Part shown: piece by piece, positions 8,496 through 17,183 of the stretch
How positions within the stretch are numbered: position 1 is the stretch's first letter
Layout of the letters: the number at the start of each line of letters is the position of its first letter
DNA from: an uncultured Dorea sp.
GTDB lineage: Bacteria > Bacillota > Clostridia > Lachnospirales > Lachnospiraceae
Reading direction: 5' to 3'
Assembly (NCBI GenBank): GCA_910579335.1
Contig: CAJTUQ010000016.1
Location: 320-34,381 of the forward strand
DNA length: 34,062 nt
Translations under genes and position numbers: made by a program
The notes under the pieces: model-generated
What the model was told of the DNA's origin: nothing
What the model saw: only the letters and a program-made list of their open reading frames with translations
Database searches by the model: none

Positions 8496-8521
8496 CGGCC
8501 GCATCTGCTGTTTTCCGGCCG
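8496..8521 (-). terminator. Intrinsic terminator of the HAD-metallophosphoesterase operon
   Basis: A CGGCCG-CGGCCG stem (each copy self-complementary, so also a direct repeat) with a 14-base loop is followed on the minus strand by GTTTGATTTTT. It begins two bases after the metallophosphoesterase stop codon. Confidence 0.72.
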
Positions 8522-8522
8522 C

Positions 8523-9398
8523 CTATCCCTCTTTCAGTTCAAGAACCACCGCCTCCGCCGGATTAAACAGCCGGACGCATATCGTATGCACCCCTAATCC
8601 TTTGCTGACTACGATATCCCTGTCCCCTCTTTTATAATGCCCCCCGGAATATTCGGGAAAGAAGTCAAAAGCGGGCGATACCGCCCCTCCTCCCCCCGGA
8701 AGACGTACGATTCCCCCGTGAAGATGTCCGGAAAGAACTAAATCTGCGCCCCAGTTTAAATACTCTTCCATATATGTCGGATTATGGGCCATAAGAATCT
8801 CGTAGCTTTCCTTTTTGGCCTCCCCGACCCTTTCCTTCACCGCACCCTTTGGCATCCGCACCTTCTTAAAGTGGCTGTAGCATTCTGTTGGAATCTCCAG
8901 CCCGGTAAGCCTGAGCCGGCACCTTTTGCAAATCAGTTCGCAGGACGCATTCTCCAAAAAATGAACGCCGGCATGCTCAAGCGCCGTCTTATACTCTTGA
9001 TAAGCTCCCCCATACTCCTTTGGATTTTCCTTCATCCTCTGCTCATGGTTCCCATTGGCGTAGTAGACAGGAAACAGCTTTACAAGCTCCGTCACAAAAT
9101 CCAGTGCGGCGCGGTATGCGCTTTTCTTCTTTCTTCCCACCAGCATATCGCCGCCTATGAGGACAAGCGCTGGCTTTGCTTCCTTAATCTTCTCAATCAG
9201 CCGCTTATTTCCCTTTCCGTAAACCTGATTATGGAGGTCGCTCAAAAAGACGAGCCTCACATTCTCTCCTATCCCGGCAAGCTTTTTAGATTCAATCCTA
9301 TACGTCACTATCCGGAAAGAGTGCAGCTCCCGGATAATTTCCGCACATACGCATGCCGATGCTGCCGCAGCGGCTGCCAATATCGTTTTCAAAGACAT
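8523..9398 (-). CDS. Membrane-anchored calcineurin-like metallophosphoesterase
   Basis: YkuE/YaeI-type phosphoesterase of 291 residues. The start is ATG 9398, behind GAGGAGAGG and 1 base after the stop of the HAD gene; a TTG further upstream is discarded. A hydrophobic N-terminal helix (TILAAAAAASACVCAEII) anchors it. All five metal-binding blocks are present in order: SDLHN, GGD, GNHEQ, a His in LMAHNPTY, and GHLHGG. Some family members act on lipid-linked or cell-envelope phosphates; the substrate here is unknown. It forms a two-gene operon with another phosphatase. Confidence 0.9.
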   Translation of the reverse strand: MSLKTILAAAAAASACVCAEIIRELHSFRIVTYRIESKKLAGIGENVRLVFLSDLHNQVYGKGNKRLIEKIKEAKPALVLIGGDMLVGRKKKSAYRAALDFVTELVKLFPVYYANGNHEQRMKENPKEYGGAYQEYKTALEHAGVHFLENASCELICKRCRLRLTGLEIPTECYSHFKKVRMPKGAVKERVGEAKKESYEILMAHNPTYMEEYLNWGADLVLSGHLHGGIVRLPGGGGAVSPAFDFFPEYSGGHYKRGDRDIVVSKGLGVHTICVRLFNPAEAVVLELKEG

Positions 9399-9399
9399 G

Positions 9400-10206
9400 C
9401 TAATCCTCTCCTCTGCTTTTGCGAAATTGCTGATAGAGCTGCCGGATCGTCTCAAACGTATAGTCCGGCACAAACTCTGTAGACATTAAATCCTCTTCCT
9501 TTGCCTCCCCTGTATACACCAGTGCCGTCTCCACGCCTGCGCGGATTCCGCATGCAATGTCGGTATACAGGCGGTCTCCCACTACGAGCACCTCCTCCTT
9601 GCGCGCAGTTACCTGCTCCGTACACAAAGCCACAATCTCTGCGTCAGGCTTGCCTATATAGCGGGGCGTCCTTTTCACCGCCGCATGAAGCATCGCACAG
9701 ATTCCCCCGCAGTCCGGCACAAACCCGAAGGCCGTCGGACATCTTAAATCAGGATTCGTGGCAATAAAGTCCACGTCCTGCCGAAACAGCAGCTCACAGG
9801 CGGCCTCTACCTTTTCATATCTGAGCGTGCGGTCAAAACCGACCACCACACACGCCACTTCCTTCTTTGGCTCCTCTGTCACCGCAAGCCCAAAGCTTTT
9901 AACCTCTTCTACGAAAGACGGCGTCCCCATCACAAACAGCGTCTTTCCCCGGTAATGCTTCTCCAGATACCGGCAGGCGGCATACGAAGCCGTCATAAAC
10001 TGGTTTTCCTCCGTGCCAATCCCCCATTTCCTGAATTTCTCCACGTAATCCTTTCTGCTCTTTACAGAATTGTTTGTAATGTAAAATGCCCGTCCTCCGA
10101 TCGCTTCTATATAGCTAATCAGCTCTCTGCTCCCCTGATACAGGGTATCGTCTACCGCAAGAGTCCCGTCTATGTCAAACAGGAAGTATTTTTTATCCGC
10201 AAGCAT
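9400..10206 (-). CDS. HAD-superfamily phosphatase (NagD / TIGR01457-like, class IIA)
   Basis: Cytoplasmic Mg-dependent phosphatase of 268 residues. Motif I is FDIDGTL (nucleophile Asp11, acid/base Asp13), motif II is YITNNS, the class IIA cap lies between motifs II and III, followed by the GKPDAEIV segment with the conserved Lys, and motif IV is VGDRLYTDI. This combination is typical of NagD and p-nitrophenyl phosphatase-like enzymes acting on small phosphorylated metabolites; the exact substrate cannot be read. The ATG follows GAAGGAGAG. It is the first gene of a two-gene unit with the metallophosphoesterase. Confidence 0.93.
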   Translation of the reverse strand: MLADKKYFLFDIDGTLAVDDTLYQGSRELISYIEAIGGRAFYITNNSVKSRKDYVEKFRKWGIGTEENQFMTASYAACRYLEKHYRGKTLFVMGTPSFVEEVKSFGLAVTEEPKKEVACVVVGFDRTLRYEKVEAACELLFRQDVDFIATNPDLRCPTAFGFVPDCGGICAMLHAAVKRTPRYIGKPDAEIVALCTEQVTARKEEVLVVGDRLYTDIACGIRAGVETALVYTGEAKEEDLMSTEFVPDYTFETIRQLYQQFRKSRGED

Positions 10207-10374
10207 GGTTTCTCTCCTTCTATAAAATTATGATACAAAATCCAAAACTATCGATCCGCATACTATCATACAATGTAACATAAAGAAGAAAATTATACAA
10301 CCGGCTGTAAATTGGATGCTATTAAGGCTGTTATTTTCCGCTGGAATATGTTACACTTCCATATAGAAAGACAC

Positions 10375-10443
10375 GCCGCATATCGGGGAATACATGCGGC
10401 ATGCCTTGACATATGCCGCACATAAGAGAGAAGTCTCTTTATG
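10375..10443 (+). promoter_or_regulatory. Structured leader upstream of pepP with competing hairpins
   Basis: Three copies of one inverted motif alternate: GCCGCAT (10375-10381), ATGCGGCAT (10394-10402) and ATGCCGCA (10413-10420). The middle copy can pair with either the first (7 base pairs) or the third (8 base pairs). A TTGACA (10406-10411) lies between the second and third copies, but no good -10 follows it at 16-18 bases. A further stem (CATAA-AGAG / CTCT-TTATG, one bulge) spans 10421-10443, just before the ribosome binding site. The rest of the 270-base gap holds only AT-rich sequence in which I see no gene. Confidence 0.5.
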
Positions 10444-10476
10444 TGCAAAAACAGTAAAAACAGGGAGGTTACACAC

Positions 10477-12264
10477 ATGAATGTACCAGAAAGAATCTCT
10501 GCTCTCCGGGCTCTGATGGAGGAGCGGGGATATGACGCCTACATGGTGCCGACCGATGACAATCACCAGAGCGAATACGTAGGAGAGCATTTTAAGGCAA
10601 GAGCTTTTATCACAGGATTTACAGGCTCCGCCGGAACCGCAGTCATTACGAGGGACGCAGCCGGGCTCTGGACAGACGGAAGATACTTTATTCAGGCGGA
10701 AAACCAGCTGAAAGACAGCGGGGTTGCGCTTTTCAAGATGGGCGAGCCAAATGTTCCCACCGTGGAAGACTATATTGCCGATATTCTTCCGGAGGGAGGG
10801 ACTCTCGGCTTTGACGGACGCGTCGTAGCGATGGGCGAGGGACAGGCTCTCGAAGAGGCCGCAGCCAAAAAAAATGCAAAGATTGACTACTCTACGGATT
10901 TAATCGATAAAATCTGGGAGGACAGACCGGCTCTCTCCAAGGAGCCAGCATTTGCGCTGGGCGAAGAGTACACCGGGGAAAGCACGCAGAGCAAGCTTTC
11001 AAGAATCCGCAGGGCTATGGAGGAAGAAGGGGCAGACATCCATATTATCGCCTCTCTTGACGATGTATGCTGGACTACCAACCTCCGCGGCAACGATATT
11101 GAATTTTTCCCGCTTCTCCTGTCCTATGCAGTCATCACTAAGAATGACATGAAGCTTTACATCGATGAGGATAAGCTTACCGATGAAATGAAAGAAAATC
11201 TCGCCAAAGATAATATTTCCCTGCGCCCGTATAATGCTATCTATGAGGACGTAAAGGGATTCTGCCCTGACAGTACGATTTTAGTAGACCCTTCAAGGCT
11301 CAACTATGCTCTTTACAACAATCTTCCTAAGGAAGCCAAAGTAATCGAAAAGGTAAATCCGACCGTCCTTATGAAAGCCATGAAAAATGATACGGAAATA
11401 AAGAACATTAAAAACGCCCATGTAAAGGACGGCGTCGCTGTTACAAAATTCATGCACTGGCTGAAAAAGAATGTCGGCAAAATTGAGATTACCGAAATCA
11501 GCGCTGCCGAGAAGCTGGAGGAATTTCGCAAAGAGCAGGAAGGATATCTGTGGCAGAGCTTTGAACCGATCTGCGGCTCCGGCGAACACGGTGCAATCGT
11601 ACATTATGCCGCCACTCCGGAAACCAATGTCCCAGTAGTGACAGACGGATTATTCCTCACCGACACCGGCGGAGGATATATGGAAGGTTCTACGGACATT
11701 ACGAGAACTTTTGCTTTTGGAAAGCTCTCTGAGCGCATGATAGAAGATTTCACAACGGTTCTATTGTGCAATCTCCGCCTGGCAAGAGCCGTATTCATGC
11801 ACGGCACATGCGGATACAACCTTGACATCCTGGCAAGAATGCCCGCTTGGGAGAGGGGAATCAACTACAATCATGGAACTGGCCACGGCGTCGGATACTT
11901 GATGAACATCCACGAAGCTCCCTGCGGTTTCCGTATTGCAATCCGCGAGAGGGAGCGTGCGGTTATTGAGGCAGGCATGGTAATTACGAATGAACCTGGA
12001 ATCTACATTGAAGGCTCCCACGGCATCCGCACCGAAAATGAACTTCTTGTATGCGAAGGCTAGAAGACCGAATACGGACAATTCCTCTACTTTGAGCCGA
12101 TCACTTATGTTCCGATTGACCTTGACGCCGTAAATCCGGACATGATGACAAAGGAAGACAAAGAACAACTCAACGCCTATCATGCAAAAGTGTACGAGCT
12201 TGTAAGTCCGCATCTTAACGATGAGGAACAGAAATGGCTGAAAGAGTACACACGCGCAATTTAA
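10477..12264 (+). pseudogene. pepP: Xaa-Pro aminopeptidase (M24B), interrupted by an in-frame TAG
   Basis: Aminopeptidase P removes the N-terminal residue from peptides with Pro in second position, using two Mn ions. The ATG has an excellent GGGAGGTT site. The N-terminal two thirds are creatinase-type domains; the pita-bread catalytic domain shows all five metal ligands: TDTGGG and STDITRTF (two Asp), GTGHGVG (His), TNEPGIYIEG (Glu) and GIRTENELL (Glu). After 528 codons the frame meets TAG (12061-12063), then continues for 66 codons with normal family sequence (KTEYGQFLYFEPITYVP, ending EEQKWLKEYTRAI) to TAA. Related proteins usually have Glu at this site, so GAG to TAG is the simplest change. 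The truncated protein keeps every metal ligand but loses its C-terminal helices. It may be a recent nonsense mutation, a strain polymorphism or a sequencing error. Confidence 0.88.
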
Positions 12265-12295
12265 TCACAGGACGTCTTTGACAGGCAAGCCAAAA

Positions 12296-12337
12296 AGATG
12301 CCGCGAAACCGTTGATACAGCCGGTTTTGCGGCATCT
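12296..12337. terminator. Bidirectional terminator between convergent pepP and SGNH gene
   Basis: Sixteen-base arms (AGATGCCGCGAAACCG / CGGTTTTGCGGCATCT, one G-T pair) around a 10-base loop. On the minus strand it is followed by TTTTTGG, so it works best for the SGNH gene that ends 10 bases earlier; the plus-strand side is less T-rich. Confidence 0.85.
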
Positions 12338-12346
12338 CTTCATTGG

Positions 12347-13873
12347 TTATTTCAGGACGTCCTCGTCGATAATCATCGGCTGGCTTTTATGCTCTGCATG
12401 AATTTCTTCTTTTGCCGTGTCAAAATTCACCACATCGACCACCTGCCTGAGCACTTTATTATAAACTACAAGATTGATTCCCTCTTTATCCACCTCAAAT
12501 TCTCTGCCATCTACAAGTGCTTTCGTCTGCTTCGCATCCGTCCAGTCCCCGCTGGAAAGCAAAAATGCAGTATCGTCCCAGATATAGGACTTTTCTTTTG
12601 AAAGCTCTCCTCCAAAACACTCGAAGACCGTCTTTGTACCGTCAAGCAGCGCCGCATACGGCTCATTTACAGTATCCGCTTCAGGTAATTTCAGCCCCCG
12701 TTTTTCAAAGGTATCCTTTATCTCGTCCGGAATCCGGTTTTTCGCCGTCCCCGGCACAACTATCATCGTGATAAACTCCTCGCTGTCAGACAGTCGCATA
12801 TATTCATCACATTGATTCACCTGCGACAGCATATAAGAATTTTCCAGCGAATCCCTTTTTTTTGCCGACTCTTCCCAGAACTTACGATTCTCCCCGCTCA
12901 GCCTTTCCTCAAATTCATAATTGTCTTTCAGATACTGCCCTAGATATCCGGAAGCCTTTCCACATCCGAAAATATTAAGATGCTCTCCCTTGTCAGGCGT
13001 ATCCTTCTTCCAATCTATCCCAATCTCATCGTTATAAAGGTTCATGTCAAGATAGGGAATTGCATTCTCATCGGCAAAACTTTGTACTGCCGCCGCCTCT
13101 TCCAAAGACCAACTCATGCTGGGCACGCGGACCAGCAAAAATCGGCTTCCCTTTTCTTCGCACATTTTTTTCATCTTAAGAACCGCATTCCCGGATTTCG
13201 GCCCGACCTTTAAAGAGGACCCCTCAATTGCCCCCGCATCCCACTGCTCATATTTTGCAAGCTTTTTGGCAGGGACAGGCCTTGTCGCACACCACGACAT
13301 CGTTCCCATCAGGAAGTATGAAGAATCCACTTTTAGATTCGCATCCTCCCCGCCGATATCCGTCCATCTGGAATGATATCTCAAAAAGGGGAATAAATAC
13401 TCTTTTTTCGATTCACCCGTATTTTCGCAGATTTCCAGAATCGCTTTCAGCTTCGTAGGAGACCAGCGCATATAATCGATACTTTTCCGGTTATTTTTTT
13501 CAGCCGATTCCTTCTCGTCCAGCACTGCTCCCGCCTCATAAACGACGACCTCCGGCGTCTGGTACTTGAACGCTTCCTCAAGATAATAAGCGCTCATCCA
13601 CGCCTTTTGTCCGGTACCGGAAAACACATATCCGGTAATTTTCTGCTCGTCCCATATTTTAAGAGGCGAAATCCCGCAGTAAGAAAAACTGGAACCTAAA
13701 TAAATCACATTGTGGGAATTTTTTTCCTGCCTGTAAAAGCCCTGAAGCCTTGTCTGCATCTGGTCGCTGTGATACGAATTCCATTTAGGTTTGAATACCG
13801 CAGTCAGCAGTGCGAAAATCACTGCAAATATGCACAGCGCCGCAATCGTTTTCAATACTTCTTTTCGTGTCAT
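12347..13873 (-). CDS. SGNH-hydrolase / DltD-like membrane-anchored protein
   Basis: A 508-residue protein with an N-terminal membrane anchor (IAALCIFAVIFALLTAVF) and an extracytoplasmic domain. The nucleophile block is VIYLGSSFSYCGISP (Ser61 or Ser62), and the later block GEHLNIFGCGKAS carries the expected His, as in DltD- and AlgX-like SGNH folds that help transfer or remove acyl groups on cell-surface polymers. The ribosome binding site is AAAGGCGG. The next gene upstream is an acyltransferase-3 membrane protein, a pairing typical of O-acetylation of polysaccharide or teichoic acid (known for such pairs); the polymer is not identifiable here. It could act as a transferase or an esterase. 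The C-terminal 130 residues (about 375-508) resemble no domain I can name. Confidence 0.72.
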   Translation of the reverse strand: MTRKEVLKTIAALCIFAVIFALLTAVFKPKWNSYHSDQMQTRLQGFYRQEKNSHNVIYLGSSFSYCGISPLKIWDEQKITGYVFSGTGQKAWMSAYYLEEAFKYQTPEVVVYEAGAVLDEKESAEKNNRKSIDYMRWSPTKLKAILEICENTGESKKEYLFPFLRYHSRWTDIGGEDANLKVDSSYFLMGTMSWCATRPVPAKKLAKYEQWDAGAIEGSSLKVGPKSGNAVLKMKKMCEEKGSRFLLVRVPSMSWSLEEAAAVQSFADENAIPYLDMNLYNDEIGIDWKKDTPDKGEHLNIFGCGKASGYLGQYLKDNYEFEERLSGENRKFWEESAKKRDSLENSYMLSQVNQCDEYMRLSDSEEFITMIVVPGTAKNRIPDEIKDTFEKRGLKLPEADTVNEPYAALLDGTKTVFECFGGELSKEKSYIWDDTAFLLSSGDWTDAKQTKALVDGREFEVDKEGINLVVYNKVLRQVVDVVNFDTAKEEIHAEHKSQPMIIDEDVLK

Positions 13874-13917
13874 ATAACAATCCGCCTTTCCGTAACAGAA
13901 ACCGATAACTGGAAAAC

Positions 13918-15030
13918 TTAACTATTTACATTCATCAGCCTTAATTTTTCTTCCACCCATGACGTAAACCTTTCATACCGGAGCAATTCTTTCGCCTTCT
14001 CTATAACGATAGATACCAGCAGGCAGTCCAGCAGCAGAACAAGCGTAATCAGCCACCAATGCCGGAAAGAATAAGAAAAACCTTCAAACCATCTTGCGCG
14101 GATAAAATTATGGAACAAAAAGATATTCATGGAATGCTTTCCCAACAACTGCAAAAAACCTGTAAGCATCGGAATGCCGCTCAAAAACACATATACCGCA
14201 GCTATTACGAGCAGCGGAGTCACACTGTCCACGATTTCAAGATGATGTTTGCCGAAAGCACTGAATTTAAGCTTGTAGGACGCAAAAAGCAGTACGAACG
14301 CCGCACACGCTTCTATCACTCTCGTCAGTCCTAGTTTCGTATGGGGAATGGTATATCCCTTGAGGCCCGCCAGTATGTTCCTGTCAGCAAACCATATTCC
14401 AAGAGCCATCGCAGGTAGCCAGCGGATAAACGCAGTCATTTTTAATCCGGTCATAGCCGGAAGGAAATAGCTGATTCCAATGAAAATCAATGCCCCGTAC
14501 CGCCTGTAAAAGGAATAGAGAACAGGCAGCGCTATAACCTCCAAAATCGCAAGGCCTAAATACCACCATGTCCCGATAAAGCAAGGAGTCCCCATAATAT
14601 CAGCCAGGCCAAGGAAATCGAGCAGCATATGGATGCAGCGCGTAACCCCTCCTTTGTAAACCCGAAAGCTGTCTCTCGCCCAAATCACACTTCCGGCCAT
14701 TACAAACAAATACACCGGCCAGAACCCGCTCAGTATCCTCCATATCCTGCGCTCCGTCTGAAATGCGATATACTTTCTTTTACCGCCCTTTTCCTCCTCC
14801 AGCTTTTTCAAAGAAAGCGTAATTCCATATGCGCTTAAAAAAACAAAAATCCCGACACATACTTTTGACCATGCGGCCATTCTTACTACCGTCTCTTTTG
14901 CAAACGGAGCAAAAGAGACCGCATATGCATCCAAATCGGTATTCGACGTATAGCAGTGATGAAACAGCATAGCAATGATAGCCGCGCCTTTTACCGTCAA
15001 TGTGTCATTTTTTGTAAAGCTCTCTCCCAT
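13918..15030 (-). CDS. Acyltransferase 3 family membrane protein
   Basis: A 370-residue integral membrane protein with about ten hydrophobic segments. The N-terminus has the family pattern KGAAIIAMLFHHCY, where the His pair is the likely catalytic element, then VCVGIFVFLSAYGI, and later basic loops (RRIWRILSGFWPVYLF). Such proteins move acetyl or other acyl groups from cytoplasmic donors to sugars on the outer side of the membrane. The start has AAGGAG at good spacing. It is 44 bases upstream of the SGNH/DltD-like gene on the same strand and probably supplies acyl groups to it. Confidence 0.88.
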   Translation of the reverse strand: MGESFTKNDTLTVKGAAIIAMLFHHCYTSNTDLDAYAVSFAPFAKETVVRMAAWSKVCVGIFVFLSAYGITLSLKKLEEEKGGKRKYIAFQTERRIWRILSGFWPVYLFVMAGSVIWARDSFRVYKGGVTRCIHMLLDFLGLADIMGTPCFIGTWWYLGLAILEVIALPVLYSFYRRYGALIFIGISYFLPAMTGLKMTAFIRWLPAMALGIWFADRNILAGLKGYTIPHTKLGLTRVIEACAAFVLLFASYKLKFSAFGKHHLEIVDSVTPLLVIAAVYVFLSGIPMLTGFLQLLGKHSMNIFLFHNFIRARWFEGFSYSFRHWWLITLVLLLDCLLVSIVIEKAKELLRYERFTSWVEEKLRLMNVNS

Positions 15031-15067
15031 ACATCTTCTCCTTTATTTAAAAATGTACTTCTCTTTG

Positions 15068-16987
15068 TTATTTCAAACGCAGCACAATGTAAACCGGAAG
15101 TGAATTGTAGTAGGACGCCCGGTACATATTCGTAAAATATCCGCTCTCCGGCTTCCCGTCAGAAGTCGAATTTCTTCCCGCGTCATACCATAGCGGCACG
15201 CCCTTGCTGTCAAGTCCTGCAAAGACATTCATATGCCCTTTGAACAGGCAGATATCTCCCGGCTTAAGACCTGCTTTGACTGCTTTTTTGCCGCCCACTT
15301 TTATAATGTTATAGTTGTCTTCTACCATTTTTTTCACAGCTGCTTTTTGAGCCGAATTACCTCTGTAAACGATTTTAGCGCTTGTGCTGCTGTAAAAGGA
15401 CATTCCGGGTTTCAGTGTACCTATATCCTGCATACAGAAATTGACGTAATTCGCACAGTTCGTCTGTCTCGGCGAATAATCCCTTGCCTCGGCAAAGCTG
15501 TTTTTCAATGTTCCGGAACCGCTGTAATATCTCCAATTTCCGTCCTGCATGATCGTATTGGCAATCTTTTGACAGGATTTGAGAAAGGCTGTGCCGTCAC
15601 CCTTCGGGAAAGACGGGACCTGTACTTTGACCGTTATCTTCTTTTTCTTGCTGCCTGACTTGACCGTAATCTTAACCGTGCCTTTTTTCTTTGCCTTTAT
15701 AACGCCTTTGCTGCTTACCGTCGCAATCTTCTTATTCGAAGACGAGTATGTCACCTTCTGCTGCGTCGTTAACGGAGCACGCGTAGTTTTCAGCGTATAG
15801 CTTCCTCCCTTTAACAGGACGAGCTTGCTCGTATTCACCGATACCTTCGTAGTCTTAACGATTCCCTTTGTTACCTTTACCTTGGCCGTCGCCTTTTTCC
15901 CACTGGCAAGAGTCACCGTCAGCTTAGCCGTTCCTTTCTTTTTTGCCGTTATCTTTCCTTTTTTGCTGACTGTAAAAATCTTTTTATTGCTGCTTTTATA
16001 TGATTTGACAGAATCGCCTTTTGCCAGCCCGCTGACTTTAAATTTTGTTGTAGACTTTTTAACCTGCAAAGGGATTGTTTTCATATTAATCTTTATTGTC
16101 GGTTTTAACTTGGGAAGCACCGTATTTTCCGTTCTGCCGCAGACCGGACACGTCCTGTGCTTATGCCCGTCCGTAAAGACGGTCTGATTTACGGTCGTTT
16201 TCCATGCGCTCCATTCATGCGCTTTCTCCACGACCTCATATGAAACCGCCTTAGAGCCTTCGTACTTTACGGAACCCGATACCGCTTTAACGGTAAAGGC
16301 ATATTTCCCCAAAGCTTTGCAGGAAGCCGGATAGCTTACCGTATAATCCGTTCCGTTTGTCAGAAGCTGAACTTTCTTAAATACCTCTCCCTTGTCGTTT
16401 TTATAAATATCCTTTTCTTCTATTCCCGTTGTATCACCGTTCTCAACCTTTTCGATAAGATACACCAGAAGCTGCGGGCGCATATTGCTTCCCTTGTAGT
16501 AAAATGCGCCGTCAAAAGGATTCTCGTTCACTTTATTTTTCGTTTTTTTAATCTCTATCAGAATTTTTTCCTCATCCTCAAAGGAAATCTTTATCTGTTC
16601 CGGCGTCTCGTCCAAAGAGACGGCTTTTTCCTCAATATCTGCGCTTCCTTCCGCCTGTTCTTTTTCCGCCTTCTCTTTTACCGGCTGCTCCTGGCCGTCT
16701 GATTCCTCTTCTTCCTTGTCCGGTTTTGGTTCCCCGTCCAATCCGCCTCTATCGGCTGTATCAGAATCCGGCGCATTACTTTGCGTCCCGGACGCACCGT
16801 CTCCTAACGTATCGGTTTCCGGTTCCTCATCCTCTGGCTCCGGCATATCCTGCGGCTGTGACCCGCTGTTTTCTTCCGATACTTCCTCTGCCAGTACTTC
16901 CGCCGGACTTATACATGCCAGACTTTGTGCCGACAGGCATATGCAGACTGCCGCAGCAATTAGTTTGCAAATAATTTTCTTCTTCAT
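15068..16987 (-). CDS. Secreted Big_2 (Ig-like) protein with C-terminal cysteine peptidase/amidase-like domain
   Basis: Exported cell-surface protein of 639 residues; ATG 16987 follows AGAGGTGGG, whereas an ATG eight codons upstream lacks a site. A signal peptide (KKKIICKLIAAAVCICLSAQ) is followed by about 110 residues very rich in Glu, Asp, Pro and Ser, a beta-rich region, and a W...CPVCGRTE motif common in Lachnospiraceae surface proteins. Two lysine-rich Big_2 repeats follow (SSNKKIFTVSKKGKITAKKKG and SSNKKIATVSSKGVIKAKKKG). The last 170 residues look like a papain-fold domain: QTNCANYVNFC (Cys about 511), KGHMNVFAG (His about 585) and WYDAGRN (Asp about 602). It may cleave cell-wall peptides or amides; the match to NlpC/P60 or CHAP is by motif only. 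It lies directly upstream of the acyltransferase pair. Confidence 0.8.
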   Translation of the reverse strand: MKKKIICKLIAAAVCICLSAQSLACISPAEVLAEEVSEENSGSQPQDMPEPEDEEPETDTLGDGASGTQSNAPDSDTADRGGLDGEPKPDKEEEESDGQEQPVKEKAEKEQAEGSADIEEKAVSLDETPEQIKISFEDEEKILIEIKKTKNKVNENPFDGAFYYKGSNMRPQLLVYLIEKVENGDTTGIEEKDIYKNDKGEVFKKVQLLTNGTDYTVSYPASCKALGKYAFTVKAVSGSVKYEGSKAVSYEVVEKAHEWSAWKTTVNQTVFTDGHKHRTCPVCGRTENTVLPKLKPTIKINMKTIPLQVKKSTTKFKVSGLAKGDSVKSYKSSNKKIFTVSKKGKITAKKKGTAKLTVTLASGKKATAKVKVTKGIVKTTKVSVNTSKLVLLKGGSYTLKTTRAPLTTQQKVTYSSSNKKIATVSSKGVIKAKKKGTVKITVKSGSKKKKITVKVQVPSFPKGDGTAFLKSCQKIANTIMQDGNWRYYSGSGTLKNSFAEARDYSPRQTNCANYVNFCMQDIGTLKPGMSFYSSTSAKIVYRGNSAQKAAVKKMVEDNYNIIKVGGKKAVKAGLKPGDICLFKGHMNVFAGLDSKGVPLWYDAGRNSTSDGKPESGYFTNMYRASYYNSLPVYIVLRLK

Positions 16988-17034
16988 ATACCCACCTCTT
17001 ACAAAATTCATTTATCTAATATCGTATCTTATCT

Positions 17035-17064
17035 ATTGTACCTCATCTTCGGCACATTAATCAA
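17035..17064 (-). promoter_or_regulatory. Probable promoter of the Big_2 surface-protein gene
   Basis: On the minus strand TTGATT (17064-17059), 18 bases, TACAAT (17040-17035), about 47 bases before the chosen start codon. It is separated from the upstream mrp gene by a strong terminator. Confidence 0.55.
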
Positions 17065-17079
17065 CCCGAATTTTAGAAA

Positions 17080-17093
17080 CCGGAAATTTCCGG
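17080..17093. repeat. Perfect 14-base palindrome upstream of the surface-protein promoter
   Basis: CCGGAAATTTCCGG lies 16 bases beyond the -35 box of the surface-protein promoter and before the mrp terminator. With no loop it is unlikely to form a hairpin and more likely to be a protein-binding site. Confidence 0.45.
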
Positions 17094-17111
17094 AAACTAT
17101 CGAAAAACTTC

Positions 17112-17167
17112 CTAAAAAATAAAAAGCCGCTGCCTCACAGACATTTTGTCCGCATTTTGGCAACGGC
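17112..17167 (-). terminator. Intrinsic terminator after mrp
   Basis: On the minus strand GCCGTTGCC pairs with GGCAGCGGC (one U-G pair); the loop contains a small inner hairpin (GACA/TGTC), and the stem is followed by TTTTTATTTTTTAGG. It starts 17 bases after the mrp stop. Confidence 0.88.
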
Positions 17168-17183
17168 CTTCCCCTGGGGCCTT

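Noticed and set aside
8496..8521. CCGGCCGC direct repeat as a mobile-element scar
   Set aside because: The copies are self-complementary, placed right after a stop codon and followed by T-rich sequence, so a terminator explains them.
10406..10411. TTGACA as the pepP -35 box
   Set aside because: No acceptable -10 hexamer follows at 16-18 bases, so I do not call a promoter there.
12061..12063. TAG in pepP read as pyrrolysine
   Set aside because: No reason to expect this residue in aminopeptidase P, and no pyl genes are in the window; a nonsense change in a Glu codon is simpler. Kept only as a check.
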